The notes: a model not told the origin generated them from the letters alone. Positions 7,354-15,368 are shown, counted from the first letter of the stretch. The stretch is DNA of 35,277 nucleotides from Candidatus Methanophaga sp. AG-394-G06 (GCA_009903405.1 PRCZ01000012.1:1-35277); one strand, 5' to 3'. Program-made: numbers and translations.

Positions 7354-9063
7354 TTAGGGGTAATATAAATTTAACACCATTGCCAGTTGCTCCAATGTTA
7401 TCTTACCTTCATCATAATCTTGCCTAGCGTCATTTAGTTCGCTTTCGTCTATTATGCCATCTTCGTTAGCGTCATATCGCCATGGATCAAAGAGGAATAT
7501 GAGCTTGTTCAGTGCGAGAGGGATGCTTCCCGCGATAGCATCTTTTGTATAGAACCATGCATCAAGCTTGTCTGGATCGTAGACACACCACATCTTTGGA
7601 TGATATAGCGGATACACCGGAAGCTCCTCCGCTATAATCTCTTGTAGCTCGCCAACAAGTTCTTTCCGGTCTTCTTCGTCCATTGTCATCAATTGTTTTT
7701 CGTATATCTCATAATACTTTTCACTACGGCTTGTTCCCATAGCGGCAGTTCTCAATACACGTGGATTTGCTATTCCACCGTGACCACTTATTGCGAACTC
7801 GAATGCACCACAACATATCCCCGAGCCCAATTCCCTCTTACCCACGGATTTTACTCCTATCTCGATTCCCAGATCCTTTAAATCATCCTTGATGAACTCC
7901 GCTTCATCTGCATTTGCCTCACTTGTAATCAGTGTGAATTTGAGTGCTGTTTTGTTACCGTCTTCATCTTTATATTCTCTTATCCCGTCACCGTCTGTGT
8001 CCGTAAAGTTCAATGCATCGAGTATTTCGTTAGCCTTCGCTATATTATGTTCATAACCTGGAAGACCAAACTTATACCACGTTGAATCAGGATGAATTAT
8101 GCCGGTATTCGCAAGGATAGAACCGTCATGTGTGACTGTTTGTACTATATCTGCCCTGTCTATACCATAAGCAATTGCCCGTCTGAAATCCGAGCTATTC
8201 ATTGGATATTTACCTACATTGTAGTAGAAATTCAGCACCCACCAGCTCGATCCCTCTTCTATCTCGAAATCCGAATCGTCTTCAAATTCTTCAACCGCAA
8301 CTATCTCTTTTCCCATGAAGGACGCAGCATCTATATCCCCTGCCATCAACGCAAGTGCAGGGTTATTTACATCCAACATGATAAGTTGGTCAATGATAGG
8401 TTCTCCTTTGAAGCACTCTGCATTAATCTCATACTCATAATAGCCCTGTGTACCGTCGTATTCTACAAGTTTCAAAGGTCCGGTCCCTATAACGGCATCA
8501 TCTTCCCGGAATGTATATGGATCGTCGACATCCGACCAGATATGCTCTGGAATCACTGGGACACATCCCGCAACATCATCGATAAATGTGGGTCTCGATT
8601 CCGTAAGGTGTATAGTAACTGTATACGGATCAAGTATCTCTACATGGTCTATCTCTTTCGCGTTATATGCGTACCACAACTGCGGATGCTCCTTCGTGTA
8701 ATCAAATGTGAACTTCACGTCATCGGCCGTAAACGGCTCTCCATCGCTCCATTTCACGCCCCGGTGCAAGGAAAAGGTCCATGTCTTGGCATCATCTGAC
8801 CTGCTCCAACTGTCTGCAAGCCAGGGTATAACGCCATGTTTGTCTTTCCAGGTAAGCGTATCGAAGGTGAAGCTCATTCTAATATAACCGGGTCCTTTTG
8901 GAAAGAGAGCAAACGGAGTAGGATACCCGTAATCACCGCCTTCTATCTTAATGATCTTTTCAGCCGTTGCGGCTGCGGTCGCCCCACCTGCTGCGGATGA
9001 TATTACACAGAACGCGCTGCATAAGAGCATTGCCAAACACATTATAGCTACAATTCGCTTCAT
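7354..9063 (-). CDS. Family-5 extracellular solute-binding protein with C-terminal EF-hand
   Basis: A 569-residue exported binding protein and the first gene of the operon 9063-3262. Residues 1-25 are a signal peptide. The SBP_bac_5 body includes FDTLTWKDKHGVIPWLADSW, the TWTFSLHRGVKWSDGEPFTA motif, VIGTGPLKLVEYD and IAEELPVYPLYHP near the end. A calcium-loop sequence DTDGDGIREY lies in the body. A single EF-hand/dockerin-like loop, DANEDGIIDESEL, sits about 40 residues from the C-terminus, followed by a helix-rich end. Ligand is probably peptide-like or a metal complex; a cysteine pair (SGICCGAF) is unusual. A weak ribosome site (GGGGGCGAGAG) is about 15 bases upstream. The PGF-CTERM gene begins 52 bases downstream. 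Confidence 0.92.
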   Translation of the reverse strand: MKRIVAIMCLAMLLCSAFCVISSAAGGATAAATAEKIIKIEGGDYGYPTPFALFPKGPGYIRMSFTFDTLTWKDKHGVIPWLADSWSRSDDAKTWTFSLHRGVKWSDGEPFTADDVKFTFDYTKEHPQLWYAYNAKEIDHVEILDPYTVTIHLTESRPTFIDDVAGCVPVIPEHIWSDVDDPYTFREDDAVIGTGPLKLVEYDGTQGYYEYEINAECFKGEPIIDQLIMLDVNNPALALMAGDIDAASFMGKEIVAVEEFEDDSDFEIEEGSSWWVLNFYYNVGKYPMNSSDFRRAIAYGIDRADIVQTVTHDGSILANTGIIHPDSTWYKFGLPGYEHNIAKANEILDALNFTDTDGDGIREYKDEDGNKTALKFTLITSEANADEAEFIKDDLKDLGIEIGVKSVGKRELGSGICCGAFEFAISGHGGIANPRVLRTAAMGTSRSEKYYEIYEKQLMTMDEEDRKELVGELQEIIAEELPVYPLYHPKMWCVYDPDKLDAWFYTKDAIAGSIPLALNKLIFLFDPWRYDANEDGIIDESELNDARQDYDEGKITLEQLAMVLNLYYP

Positions 9064-9134
9064 TTTCTCTTTCTCTCGCCCCCAAAAATTTTTCTTTTTG
9101 TTACAGACTTTTTGTTTTTTTATTCTGCCTTATG

Positions 9135-9150
9135 TAATATAAACACACTT
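9135..9150 (-). promoter_or_regulatory. Promoter of the binding-protein/permease operon
   Basis: The minus strand has AAGTGTG followed by TTTATATTA, a good TATA box. Initiation would fall near 9110, about 50 bases before the ATG at 9063. Confidence 0.5.
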
Positions 9151-9156
9151 TTTTTA

Positions 9157-9278
9157 TTGTATATACGGTATAGTTTCTTTCTATTTAAGACACAGATTTA
9201 CACTGATTTACGCAGATTTATTTTAGTATAACCGTGTTGATTCTCATCATCTGTGTTAATCTGCGTTAATCCGTGTCC
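9157..9278. repeat. Dispersed repeat with ACGCAGATTTAC-type inverted arms
   Basis: The left part (TGTATATACGGTATAGTTTC then GACACAGATTTACACTGATT) matches copies at 15219-15317 and 35051-35103. The arm 9189-9217 is imperfectly inverted at 9248-9278 (ATCTGTGTTAATCTGCG and onward), so a long hairpin with about a 30-base loop is possible. The same motif flanks the truncated GxxExxY gene at the right end of the window. Confidence 0.6.
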
Positions 9279-9317
9279 ATAATTTATTTTCTGTTTTCTT
9301 GTTCATTTGATATTAAG

Positions 9318-10160
9318 TTAAGACTTTCGGTTTTTCCCCCACCATATCATAGCGCTGTTCAGTTCATGCTTTGACCAGAGTGCCCCGGCTTCCACAACAA
9401 GTTTTTCTGCTAAAAAGGATCTGATCACTTCTTCTGCTTTTGGCGATGATACCTCGAGATCATCCATCCATCGCTCTACTGCTTCGTCCAAATTCGAGAA
9501 CTGCTGGTTATGTTCTGATTTAATAATCTCTACATTTGCATGTATGCCCATTTCGTACAGAACATTATAGAGATATATGTAATCCGGACCGGGTTGGAAT
9601 TCTTCACCGAATAATCTGACCCAGAGTTCGTCATAATCCCAAAATCGCCACCCGGCGAAGGTGAAAATGTAAACATATCGCGTTGCAACATCGTTCATCT
9701 TCGAGACAGCATCATTTATATCAAGAATCGCGAGCGAGTGCGATGCGATTACGATGTCATGCTCGGTCATATCGCGCCCTATCGCCACATCCTCCCATTT
9801 CTTGTTTATACAAGTTATGTTTTTCAATCCTTCAGTTACTGCATTTTCCTTTAGATATGCGAGCATCCCTTTAGAAGGGTCTATTGCGGTAACGTGCTTC
9901 ACCATTTTTGCAAGTGGTATTGCAAGCGTTCCGGGTCCTGCACCGATGTCCAGCACGGTATCATCGGGCTCTATGTCGAGCTTTGCTATTATCCGTTCTG
10001 CACGATCATTGCGTTTTACTGATTCATTGAACCCTTTTGCCCTTTTATCCCAAAATTCAGTCGTATCTCGCTGGCGCCGTTTTCTAAATGATGAGTTCTG
10101 CATTGCGTTCTTCCACATTTCGTTCCAGTCAAGTTCTTCTATCGATTCAACCATATTCAT
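9318..10160 (-). CDS. Class I SAM-dependent methyltransferase
   Basis: A soluble methyltransferase of about 280 residues. The SAM-binding motif I is VLDIGAGPGTLAIPLA (roughly residues 60-75), followed by the acidic VTAIDPSKGMLAYL and a motif-IV-like HDIVIASHSLA. The C-terminal part has FAGWRFWDYDELW and a W/E-rich end. The acceptor substrate cannot be told. I chose the ATG at 10160; a TTG at 10190, just after the preceding gene's stop, would add ten Lys-rich residues and lacks a spaced ribosome site. It is the last gene of the unit MCAP peptide - membrane protein - methyltransferase. Methyltransferases of this kind are often found beside metal or cofactor transporters in methanogens, which is suggestive only. 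Confidence 0.85.
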   Translation of the reverse strand: MNMVESIEELDWNEMWKNAMQNSSFRKRRQRDTTEFWDKRAKGFNESVKRNDRAERIIAKLDIEPDDTVLDIGAGPGTLAIPLAKMVKHVTAIDPSKGMLAYLKENAVTEGLKNITCINKKWEDVAIGRDMTEHDIVIASHSLAILDINDAVSKMNDVATRYVYIFTFAGWRFWDYDELWVRLFGEEFQPGPDYIYLYNVLYEMGIHANVEIIKSEHNQQFSNLDEAVERWMDDLEVSSPKAEEVIRSFLAEKLVVEAGALWSKHELNSAMIWWGKNRKS

Positions 10161-10198
10161 TTTTCTATTTTTCTCTTTTTTCTTTATCAATCAATCAC

Positions 10199-10750
10199 TC
10201 ACAAAAATGCCTTTGAAACCCAAAATGCGATCAACGCGCCGATAAAGCCGGAGATGAAGGCGGCAAGGCCAAGAATCGGTGCGAATTCGGGCGATGTCCA
10301 CACTCCGATATGAAGCCCTATAGCAATCCAGGTAATCCCCAAACACGCTAAATTCCCCAGACCACCACCAAGTCCTACCCTAAATTTTGAGTCGGACCAT
10401 GTTAGATCTACAAAGATGCCCATTAAAAGCAGAGCGATAATACCGTAAACGCCGAACCAAATGGGTGACACAATTCCGTACCACGGCGCTATAAGCATGC
10501 AAAAAGAAGCTATTAAAAGCGATGTGGCGATTGCCACATACTTCTTCTTTATGATCGCCCGTGCCAAAGCCACCCAAAAAACAAATATGAAACCGCCCAG
10601 TAACGCCATGCCAGCCGCAGGTCCCGGTATGCCAAGATATTCGGTAACAAATTTTATTGGCAGATATGTATTTAGCAGGGCACTGGCAAAGGCAAACAGG
10701 ACCATCATTGTGAGGTCATACGCATCAAAATATAAGTTCCGGTCGGTCAT
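10199..10750 (-). CDS. Integral membrane protein, possible ECF-transporter S component
   Basis: A 183-residue protein with five to six hydrophobic helices and short loops. The N-terminal YDLTMMVLFAFASALLNTYL, the GIPGPAAGMALLGG stretch and the overall size recall ECF-type substrate-binding (S) components, which bind vitamins or metals and need an AT module. I cannot assign a substrate and no EcfA/EcfT genes are visible. A second glycine-rich loop (RVGLGGGLGN) lies near residue 120. It is 63 bases behind the MCAP peptide gene and 38 bases ahead of the methyltransferase ATG, so the three are probably co-transcribed. Membrane protein is certain; the ECF label is moderate. Confidence 0.6.
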   Translation of the reverse strand: MTDRNLYFDAYDLTMMVLFAFASALLNTYLPIKFVTEYLGIPGPAAGMALLGGFIFVFWVALARAIIKKKYVAIATSLLIASFCMLIAPWYGIVSPIWFGVYGIIALLLMGIFVDLTWSDSKFRVGLGGGLGNLACLGITWIAIGLHIGVWTSPEFAPILGLAAFISGFIGALIAFWVSKAFL

Positions 10751-10813
10751 CTTTTATTATTGTATGAAAAAAAAAAATAAAAAGAGAGAATGCGGAAGTC
10801 TATTTTGTTCCGC

Positions 10814-10972
10814 TTATTCACTCACTTTTTTTAGGCTTAACTTTTTCAGCGGGCGGAAGTAATTCAAGACAAAGATACTGCCGAGAATGACAACACCCAG
10901 GACTTTTGTCGCTAATATCGCCTGAATCCCGACAACTCCACCTGCTACTGCTATCCCTAATGGCGCGCACAT
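10814..10972 (-). CDS. MCAP-family small membrane peptide (52 aa)
   Basis: The 52-residue product begins MCAPLGIAVAGGVVGIQAI, has one hydrophobic segment at about residues 17-40 (ending FVLNYF), and finishes with the basic tail RPLKKLSLKKVSE. It has the family pattern Met-Cys-Ala-Pro, small residues with Gly-Gly at 11-12, one helix, and LKKL. Removal of the initiator Met would expose an N-terminal Cys. AGGTGAT is about 8 bases before the ATG, and a strong promoter lies 37 bases upstream, so this is the first gene of the membrane-protein/methyltransferase unit. Paralogues at 15130, 15592 and 17838 argue strongly that it is a real gene. I do not recognise the family. Confidence 0.75.
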   Translation of the reverse strand: MCAPLGIAVAGGVVGIQAILATKVLGVVILGSIFVLNYFRPLKKLSLKKVSE

Positions 10973-11008
10973 TTTTTTATATCACCTATTTAATAACTAT
11001 ATCTTAGG

Positions 11009-11027
11009 TATATTTATTACTTTCGGT
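11009..11027 (-). promoter_or_regulatory. Promoter of MCAP peptide / membrane protein / methyltransferase unit
   Basis: The minus strand reads CCGAAAGTAATAAATATA then CCTAAG, identical over 18 bases to the blocks at 2420-2437 and 21977-21994 apart from one flanking base. Expected initiation near 10988 leaves a leader of only about 16 bases that holds the ribosome site. Confidence 0.7.
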
Positions 11028-11261
11028 TTTTATCGATGCCTCAATTTTGAGATTGTGTTACGTTATTTTATTTGTTATCTATGCAAGGCACCCTATACGG
11101 CTGCGATTACGCCAATTGCTGGCATAACTGGTGTTTATTGAAACGGACATCATATCCTTGTTTTTCGTTTAACCGCTAATCCGAAGCGGTAGCGAGAAGA
11201 TAAAGTGATAGAACTGTTTTTTGTAACACTATATTACATAAATAATAATATTTATGTCAAC

Positions 11262-11430
11262 AATCAAATATCTTATAACATATATTCTGAACTTTATAGC
11301 AGAGGTATGAAAAAAGACGACTAAAAGAAATATACATAAACGAGTCAGAAACAGTAATCGAAACGATAAAGGAATTTGTGGTCAATAGTCCGTGCGAGCT
11401 CTTGAGTAATCATGCTCTGATGAGTGTGTA
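11262..11430 (+). pseudogene. Remnant of an FmdE-like gene (start and end joined, body lost)
   Basis: The 5' part (CTTATAACATA, then ACTTTATAG, GAGGT, ATGAAAAAAGACGAC and a stop) resembles the promoter, leader and start of the intact gene at 11593. Directly after it, 11338-11430 reads NESETVIETIKEF then VVNSPCELLS, almost the same as residues DEPETLVETIKEF and KVNSPSELSH at the end of the 11593 gene. About 2.2 kb of coding body is missing. It is therefore the scar of a deleted tandem copy. Confidence 0.75.
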
Positions 11431-11536
11431 AACATCTTAAACATCTTCGCCAATCCGGCACAATAATAAGAAGAAAATAGATTGTGCACTTCATCTATAA
11501 TATTATACTATATAACTCACATTGTTTATGACAAAA

Positions 11537-11556
11537 ACAGAAAGTTTTATAACATG
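11537..11556 (+). promoter_or_regulatory. Promoter of the double FmdE-like gene
   Basis: CAGAAAG (BRE-like) followed by TTTTATAAC at about 11544-11552. Initiation would fall near 11575, immediately ahead of the GGAGGT ribosome site, which gives a very short leader before the ATG at 11593. Confidence 0.5.
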
Positions 11557-11592
11557 AACTATTAACTTTATAGTTGGAGGTATAAAAAAAAG

Positions 11593-13833
11593 ATGAATAA
11601 AAAAAATATGGGAAAGAAGCAAGTGGCTCTAGTGCTTTCGATAGTCGCTATGGCCATATTGATATCCGCTGCGGGGCTCGCAGTAGCGGGAAACGACTCC
11701 GTAGGTAATTACTTGGGTTTCCGCGCAGCCGAAGTGGCAAAAGAAGAACTGCCGTTTGTCTATGGCAACCCGAATATCCTCGCGATGACCGATGCAGGTT
11801 ATGCGATAGTAGGCGGAAAAGTAGGTGGGACGACAACAGAAGAGTGTATTGATGGCGTAATCGCATCATCTGGGTGCACAATAGGTAAAGCTAACCTTCT
11901 GCTCATCCACAGAAGCAAAGAGAAACCGCTCTGGTTCGCTTTCTTCAATAAGAGCTCGGGAGAGTGTGTCTATCTCGAAGCGAACAATTCTGTCTTCGAC
12001 ATGACTGCCGCAGAGGTGAAGGCGCTTCCAGACGATAAGGTCTTTACGAAGATAGCGAAGGCGAACATCGCTGCTGACAAACTGCTCAACGAGCCAGAGG
12101 CATGGCAACCGCAGATGGATGCGAAAGTATTCGGTGGAAATGAGTTCAGTATAATAACCATCCCCAACGTATGGGCTAAAGGCGCACCCTACGAGCTTTT
12201 GAAGACGGTTGAGTTCCACAACCATATCTGCCCCGGGGTAACAAGTGGTTACAACATCATCGAATATCTGGACGAAAATTTACCACTCCAAGGCAACCAG
12301 AACTACGAGATAATCGGGTGCCCGCCATGGTGCAAAGACTATGCTTTTCAGGTTATCTTCGATAAGACAGTAGGTAAGAGGTTTGTGGCAATGCATTTAA
12401 CGCCAGAAGATAGTGCGCAACTTCCGGGTGCCGCTGGCATATATATCCGCTGGGATAAAGCAACAGATACCGGACACGGATTGGTTGTGGCTTTTAACTG
12501 GACAAAAGCAAAAGAATTGTGCGACATTGACGTGTCGAATAAGGATAAACCCTGGTATTGGTGGTGGATGAGGTTGAAGATGGATGTGGAGATGATGGAT
12601 CTTGAGGATCCGAAACAGCTTGTCTCGACAATGAAGGAATTCGACCTCAACAGCAAAGCGGAACTAGAGGAACTCAAGTATGCAGGCAACAATCCGTATG
12701 TCGTGCTTGGACTATTGCCCGATCCAGCACTGGCAAACCTCGTAGGACCTAAGAACATCGATGTGGATAATCTCCTGGGCGGGCGCGCATCTGAATTCGC
12801 AATGGAAAACATGTCTTTCGAGAAGTATGATCCGAACATCCTCGCGATGACCGATTCCGGATACGCGGTGGTCAACGGAGAGAGAACAGAGGACTGCATT
12901 GATGGTATACAGGCAAAGACTGGGTGCACGGTTGGTAAAGGCAATCTCCTTGTCATCCGCCGAAGCAGAGATAGACCTCTTTGGTTCGCATTCTTTGACA
13001 AGAAAACGGAAAACTGTCTGTATCTCGAAGTGGATAATTCGGTGTTCGATAAAAGCATCGATGAGTTCATGGCTCTGCCTGACGAAGAGGTCTTCAGGAA
13101 GACTGTGAAGGAGAATGTCAGCCCAGACAGACTTCTCAACGAGTCGTATGCACCGATATGGGACGCGAAGGTGAAAGCAAAGGTATTTGGCGGTGGCTCA
13201 GGACCGTTTACTAACGAGTTCACTTTCATAACGATCCCGAACGTTTGGGCGAAGGGTAACGGCACACCACGTGAATTACTTGCTGCAGCGCAGTTCCACA
13301 ATCATATCTGCCCCGGACAAACATCTGGATATTTCATACTCGAATACCTGGATGAATATCTGCCATTGGAAACACCAAGCCAGCAATACCAGATAATTGC
13401 AATTCCGCCCTGGTGCAAGGATGATACCCTTCAATGGAACCTGGAGGCTAGCATTGGAAACAAGAATTACGTAGCAAAGGACCTCACTAAGGAACAGCAG
13501 GACAAATTACCAGCAAATGCAAAGAATGTCGCTGGCTTATTCATCAGATGGGACTCCGCTACAGGGGCAGGAGATGGACTTGTTCTGGCATTTAACTGGA
13601 CTAAAGCATGTGAGATAAGCGAGTTCTCAAGGTCTGATTTCAAAGACTTTGCTACCTACAAGTGGTGGTGGGCAAGACTAAAGATGGACCTGGACATGAT
13701 GGATTACATAGACGAGCCAGAAACACTAGTCGAAACGATAAAGGAATTTAAGGTCAACAGTCCAAGCGAGCTTTCGCATCTCAAATCCGCTGGAGTGAAC
13801 CCCTTGGTCGTGCTTGAGGTCATGCCAGAGTAA
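11593..13833 (+). CDS. Exported protein with two tandem FmdE-like units
   Basis: The 746-residue protein starts with a signal peptide (1-33) and then has two homologous units of about 350 residues. Each unit first has an FmdE-type Cys motif (CIDGVIASSGCTIGKANL near residue 95; CIDGIQAKTGCTVGKGNL near 435). Later it has the metal-site motif FHNHICPGVTSGY (near 207) or FHNHICPGQTSGY (near 566), then PPWCKD and a Trp-rich KWWWARLKMDLDMMD block. FmdE proteins are linked to formylmethanofuran dehydrogenase operons and probably bind metal, but this one is exported, so a surface metal-binding or carrier role is more likely than a cytoplasmic one. A GGAGGT site supports the start. Single-unit paralogue at 20633-21952; decayed copy at 11262-11430. 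Confidence 0.85.
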   Translation: MNKKNMGKKQVALVLSIVAMAILISAAGLAVAGNDSVGNYLGFRAAEVAKEELPFVYGNPNILAMTDAGYAIVGGKVGGTTTEECIDGVIASSGCTIGKANLLLIHRSKEKPLWFAFFNKSSGECVYLEANNSVFDMTAAEVKALPDDKVFTKIAKANIAADKLLNEPEAWQPQMDAKVFGGNEFSIITIPNVWAKGAPYELLKTVEFHNHICPGVTSGYNIIEYLDENLPLQGNQNYEIIGCPPWCKDYAFQVIFDKTVGKRFVAMHLTPEDSAQLPGAAGIYIRWDKATDTGHGLVVAFNWTKAKELCDIDVSNKDKPWYWWWMRLKMDVEMMDLEDPKQLVSTMKEFDLNSKAELEELKYAGNNPYVVLGLLPDPALANLVGPKNIDVDNLLGGRASEFAMENMSFEKYDPNILAMTDSGYAVVNGERTEDCIDGIQAKTGCTVGKGNLLVIRRSRDRPLWFAFFDKKTENCLYLEVDNSVFDKSIDEFMALPDEEVFRKTVKENVSPDRLLNESYAPIWDAKVKAKVFGGGSGPFTNEFTFITIPNVWAKGNGTPRELLAAAQFHNHICPGQTSGYFILEYLDEYLPLETPSQQYQIIAIPPWCKDDTLQWNLEASIGNKNYVAKDLTKEQQDKLPANAKNVAGLFIRWDSATGAGDGLVLAFNWTKACEISEFSRSDFKDFATYKWWWARLKMDLDMMDYIDEPETLVETIKEFKVNSPSELSHLKSAGVNPLVVLEVMPE

Positions 13834-13881
13834 AGTAAGACCGAAAAAGATAGATAGGTGCCATAAAAAGGAGAGAGAAAT

Positions 13882-13918
13882 AGGAAAAGGTATCCTTTTC
13901 CTCTTTATATTTTTTTTA
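13882..13918 (+). terminator. Terminator of the double FmdE-like gene
   Basis: AGGAAAAGG and CCTTTTCCT at 13882-13902 form a nine-pair stem with a three-base loop, followed by a T-rich run to 13918. The CTTTATAT inside the run may also serve as the TATA box of the gene starting at 13960. Confidence 0.65.
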
Positions 13919-13959
13919 ATGTGTTACAAGCCAAAAAATAGGAGGTGAAAACGTAAAAA

Positions 13960-14871
13960 ATGAAAAAAGAATTTGCAATTGCATGGATGATAGTAATGGC
14001 TATTGGAGTGCTATTCTCTATTTTGATGCCAGTTATGGCTGCGGATGAGAATGTAACAGGTAGGATCGCCTTCTCCTCGAATATGGATGGCAACAATGAG
14101 ATATATCTGATGGATGCAGATGGCACAAACATTACACGCCTAACCTACAACATATCTAATGATATAAATCCCGAATGGCATCCCAAAGGAAACAAGATCG
14201 CCTTTTGTTCAGATCGCGATGGTGACTTCGAGATATATGTAATGGATGCAGATGGCACAAACGTTACGCAGCTTACAGACAATACAGTTGCAGATGGGTG
14301 TCAATGTTGGTCGCCGAATGGTAGCAGGATAGCCTTCTTTTCAGATCGTGATGGCGACCCCGAGATATATGTGATAGATGTAGATGGAACAAACGTTACG
14401 CGACTAACAGAGGATACATGTATGGATATAAATCCTCACTGGTCGCCAGATGGCAGCAAAATAGCCTTTTGCTCTGGTCGTATTGGCGACTCAGATATTT
14501 ATGTGATGGATGTGAATGGCGCAAATAAAGAACAATTGACAGATAACAACAAGTGGGATTCTCCGGGTGAATGGGCATCTGACAGTAGCAAGCTACTCTT
14601 TAGCTCAGATCGTGATGGCGACTTTGAGGTATATCTGATGGATGCAGATGGAACAAACGTTACGCAACTTACGAACAATGCAGAATATCAGGAGGGCTCA
14701 CCCGCGTGGGCGTTAGGAGGCGAGAAGATAGTCTTTGTTTCTGGCAGATATAAGGGCGATTTCGAGATTTACATGATGGATTCTGATGGAACAAACATTA
14801 CGCAGATGACAACTAATTTCGCGGATGAGTCTGATCCTGTTTGGGCGCCGTCAGTCGGTGAACTGCCATAA
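13960..14871 (+). CDS. Secreted PD40/TolB-like beta-propeller protein
   Basis: The 303-residue protein has a signal peptide (1-27, ending VMA) and six PD40 repeats of about 43 residues. Each is built on the pattern W.P.G.KIAF.SDRDGD.EIYVMDADGTNVTQLT, giving one six-bladed propeller. This blade type occurs in TolB and in many archaeal surface proteins; binding partner unknown. Repeats 2, 3 and 5 are nearly identical (SDRDGDFE/PE), which points to recent blade duplication or conversion. Repeated acidic DxDG loops suggest calcium binding. AGGAGGTGAAAA sits ahead of the ATG. The gene converges with the MCAP peptide at 14960-15130. No membrane anchor is seen, so it is probably released or bound to another surface protein. 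Confidence 0.9.
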   Translation: MKKEFAIAWMIVMAIGVLFSILMPVMAADENVTGRIAFSSNMDGNNEIYLMDADGTNITRLTYNISNDINPEWHPKGNKIAFCSDRDGDFEIYVMDADGTNVTQLTDNTVADGCQCWSPNGSRIAFFSDRDGDPEIYVIDVDGTNVTRLTEDTCMDINPHWSPDGSKIAFCSGRIGDSDIYVMDVNGANKEQLTDNNKWDSPGEWASDSSKLLFSSDRDGDFEVYLMDADGTNVTQLTNNAEYQEGSPAWALGGEKIVFVSGRYKGDFEIYMMDSDGTNITQMTTNFADESDPVWAPSVGELP

Positions 14872-14939
14872 AAAAAAAACTTTAAAACGTTCAAAAAAGA
14901 GCTGAAATAAAACAAAATAAAGGAAAAGTAAAAAGGGCT

Positions 14940-14955
14940 GTAATTGTCCAATTAC
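14940..14955. terminator. Possible bidirectional terminator between convergent genes
   Basis: GTAATTG and CAATTAC around a two-base loop, flanked by T-rich DNA on the right (TTTTCTATTCTTTATTTTTT) and A-rich DNA on the left. It lies between the propeller gene and the stop codon of the MCAP gene on the other strand. Confidence 0.4.
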
Positions 14956-14959
14956 TTTT

Positions 14960-15130
14960 CTATTCTTTATTTTTTTTAAATAATTTTAGCGGGTTTTTTA
15001 AGAATCCCCAGGTAAGAGTGGCGCCGAAGAAGAACACCCACCCGTCCATGATGAATCTAACTATCTCCGCTGACATAGGGGCAAAAGATTCGCCCAACCC
15101 CCCAACCGCTACGCTTATCGGTGCACACAT
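14960..15130 (-). CDS. MCAP-family small membrane peptide (56 aa)
   Basis: Begins MCAPISVAVGGLGESFAPMS, has a hydrophobic segment at about residues 23-44 rich in Phe and Trp (WVFFFGATLTW), and ends with the basic tail KNPLKLFKKNKE. It keeps the family MCAP start and the Gly-Gly, and shares the AP-M pattern at residues 17-19 (FAPM) with the copies at 15592 and 17838 (WAPM). It appears to be a single-gene unit with its own promoter at 15162-15185; the ribosome site is weak (AGAGGAT). The middle is the most divergent of the set, yet start, length and tail are kept, which suggests selection on the two ends. Confidence 0.7.
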   Translation of the reverse strand: MCAPISVAVGGLGESFAPMSAEIVRFIMDGWVFFFGATLTWGFLKNPLKLFKKNKE

Positions 15131-15161
15131 TTTTTTATCCTCTTATTTCTTTAGTTGTTTT

Positions 15162-15185
15162 TATGTATATATATTACTTTCTATT
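15162..15185 (-). promoter_or_regulatory. Promoter of the 15130 MCAP gene
   Basis: The minus strand reads ATAGAAAGTAATATATATAC, a variant of the CCGAAAGTAATAAATATAC block found at three other places. Initiation is expected near 15145. Confidence 0.55.
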
Positions 15186-15218
15186 TTTTGTGATATAACT
15201 TGCAGGTGCTACTATTTT

Positions 15219-15317
15219 ATTGTATATGAAGTATAACTTCTACCTATAAATTTAATTTATGACACAGATTTACACGGATTTGATTTCTTCTGCGTTAATC
15301 AGTGTTAATCTGTGTCA
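15219..15317. repeat. Dispersed repeat, second copy, with inverted arms
   Basis: TTGTATATGAAGTATAACTT then CTACCTAT, followed by GACACAGATTTACACGGATT at 15261-15280, which is inverted at 15290-15316 (CTGCGTTAATCAGTGTTAAT then CTGTGTC). The unit matches the copies at 9157 and 35051. Nothing coding is seen inside. Confidence 0.6.
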
Positions 15318-15368
15318 ATAATCAATTTTAAATTGATTTAAACGACATAAATAAATAAAATGAAAGCG

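Noticed and set aside
8092-8799. 235-codon plus-strand frame opposite the second binding protein
   Set aside because: Shadow of the family-5 binding-protein gene; no start signals and Ile/Tyr/Cys-rich noise.
11085-11135. Minus-strand text resembling an MCAP start (TPVMPAIGVIAAV)
   Set aside because: The ATGTG start is absent and a stop follows at once, so similarity is too short to claim another copy.
12348-13301. Long 317-codon minus-strand frame inside the double FmdE-like gene
   Set aside because: It mirrors codon usage of the real gene on the plus strand, and its composition (Ser-rich, no domain) is that of a shadow frame.
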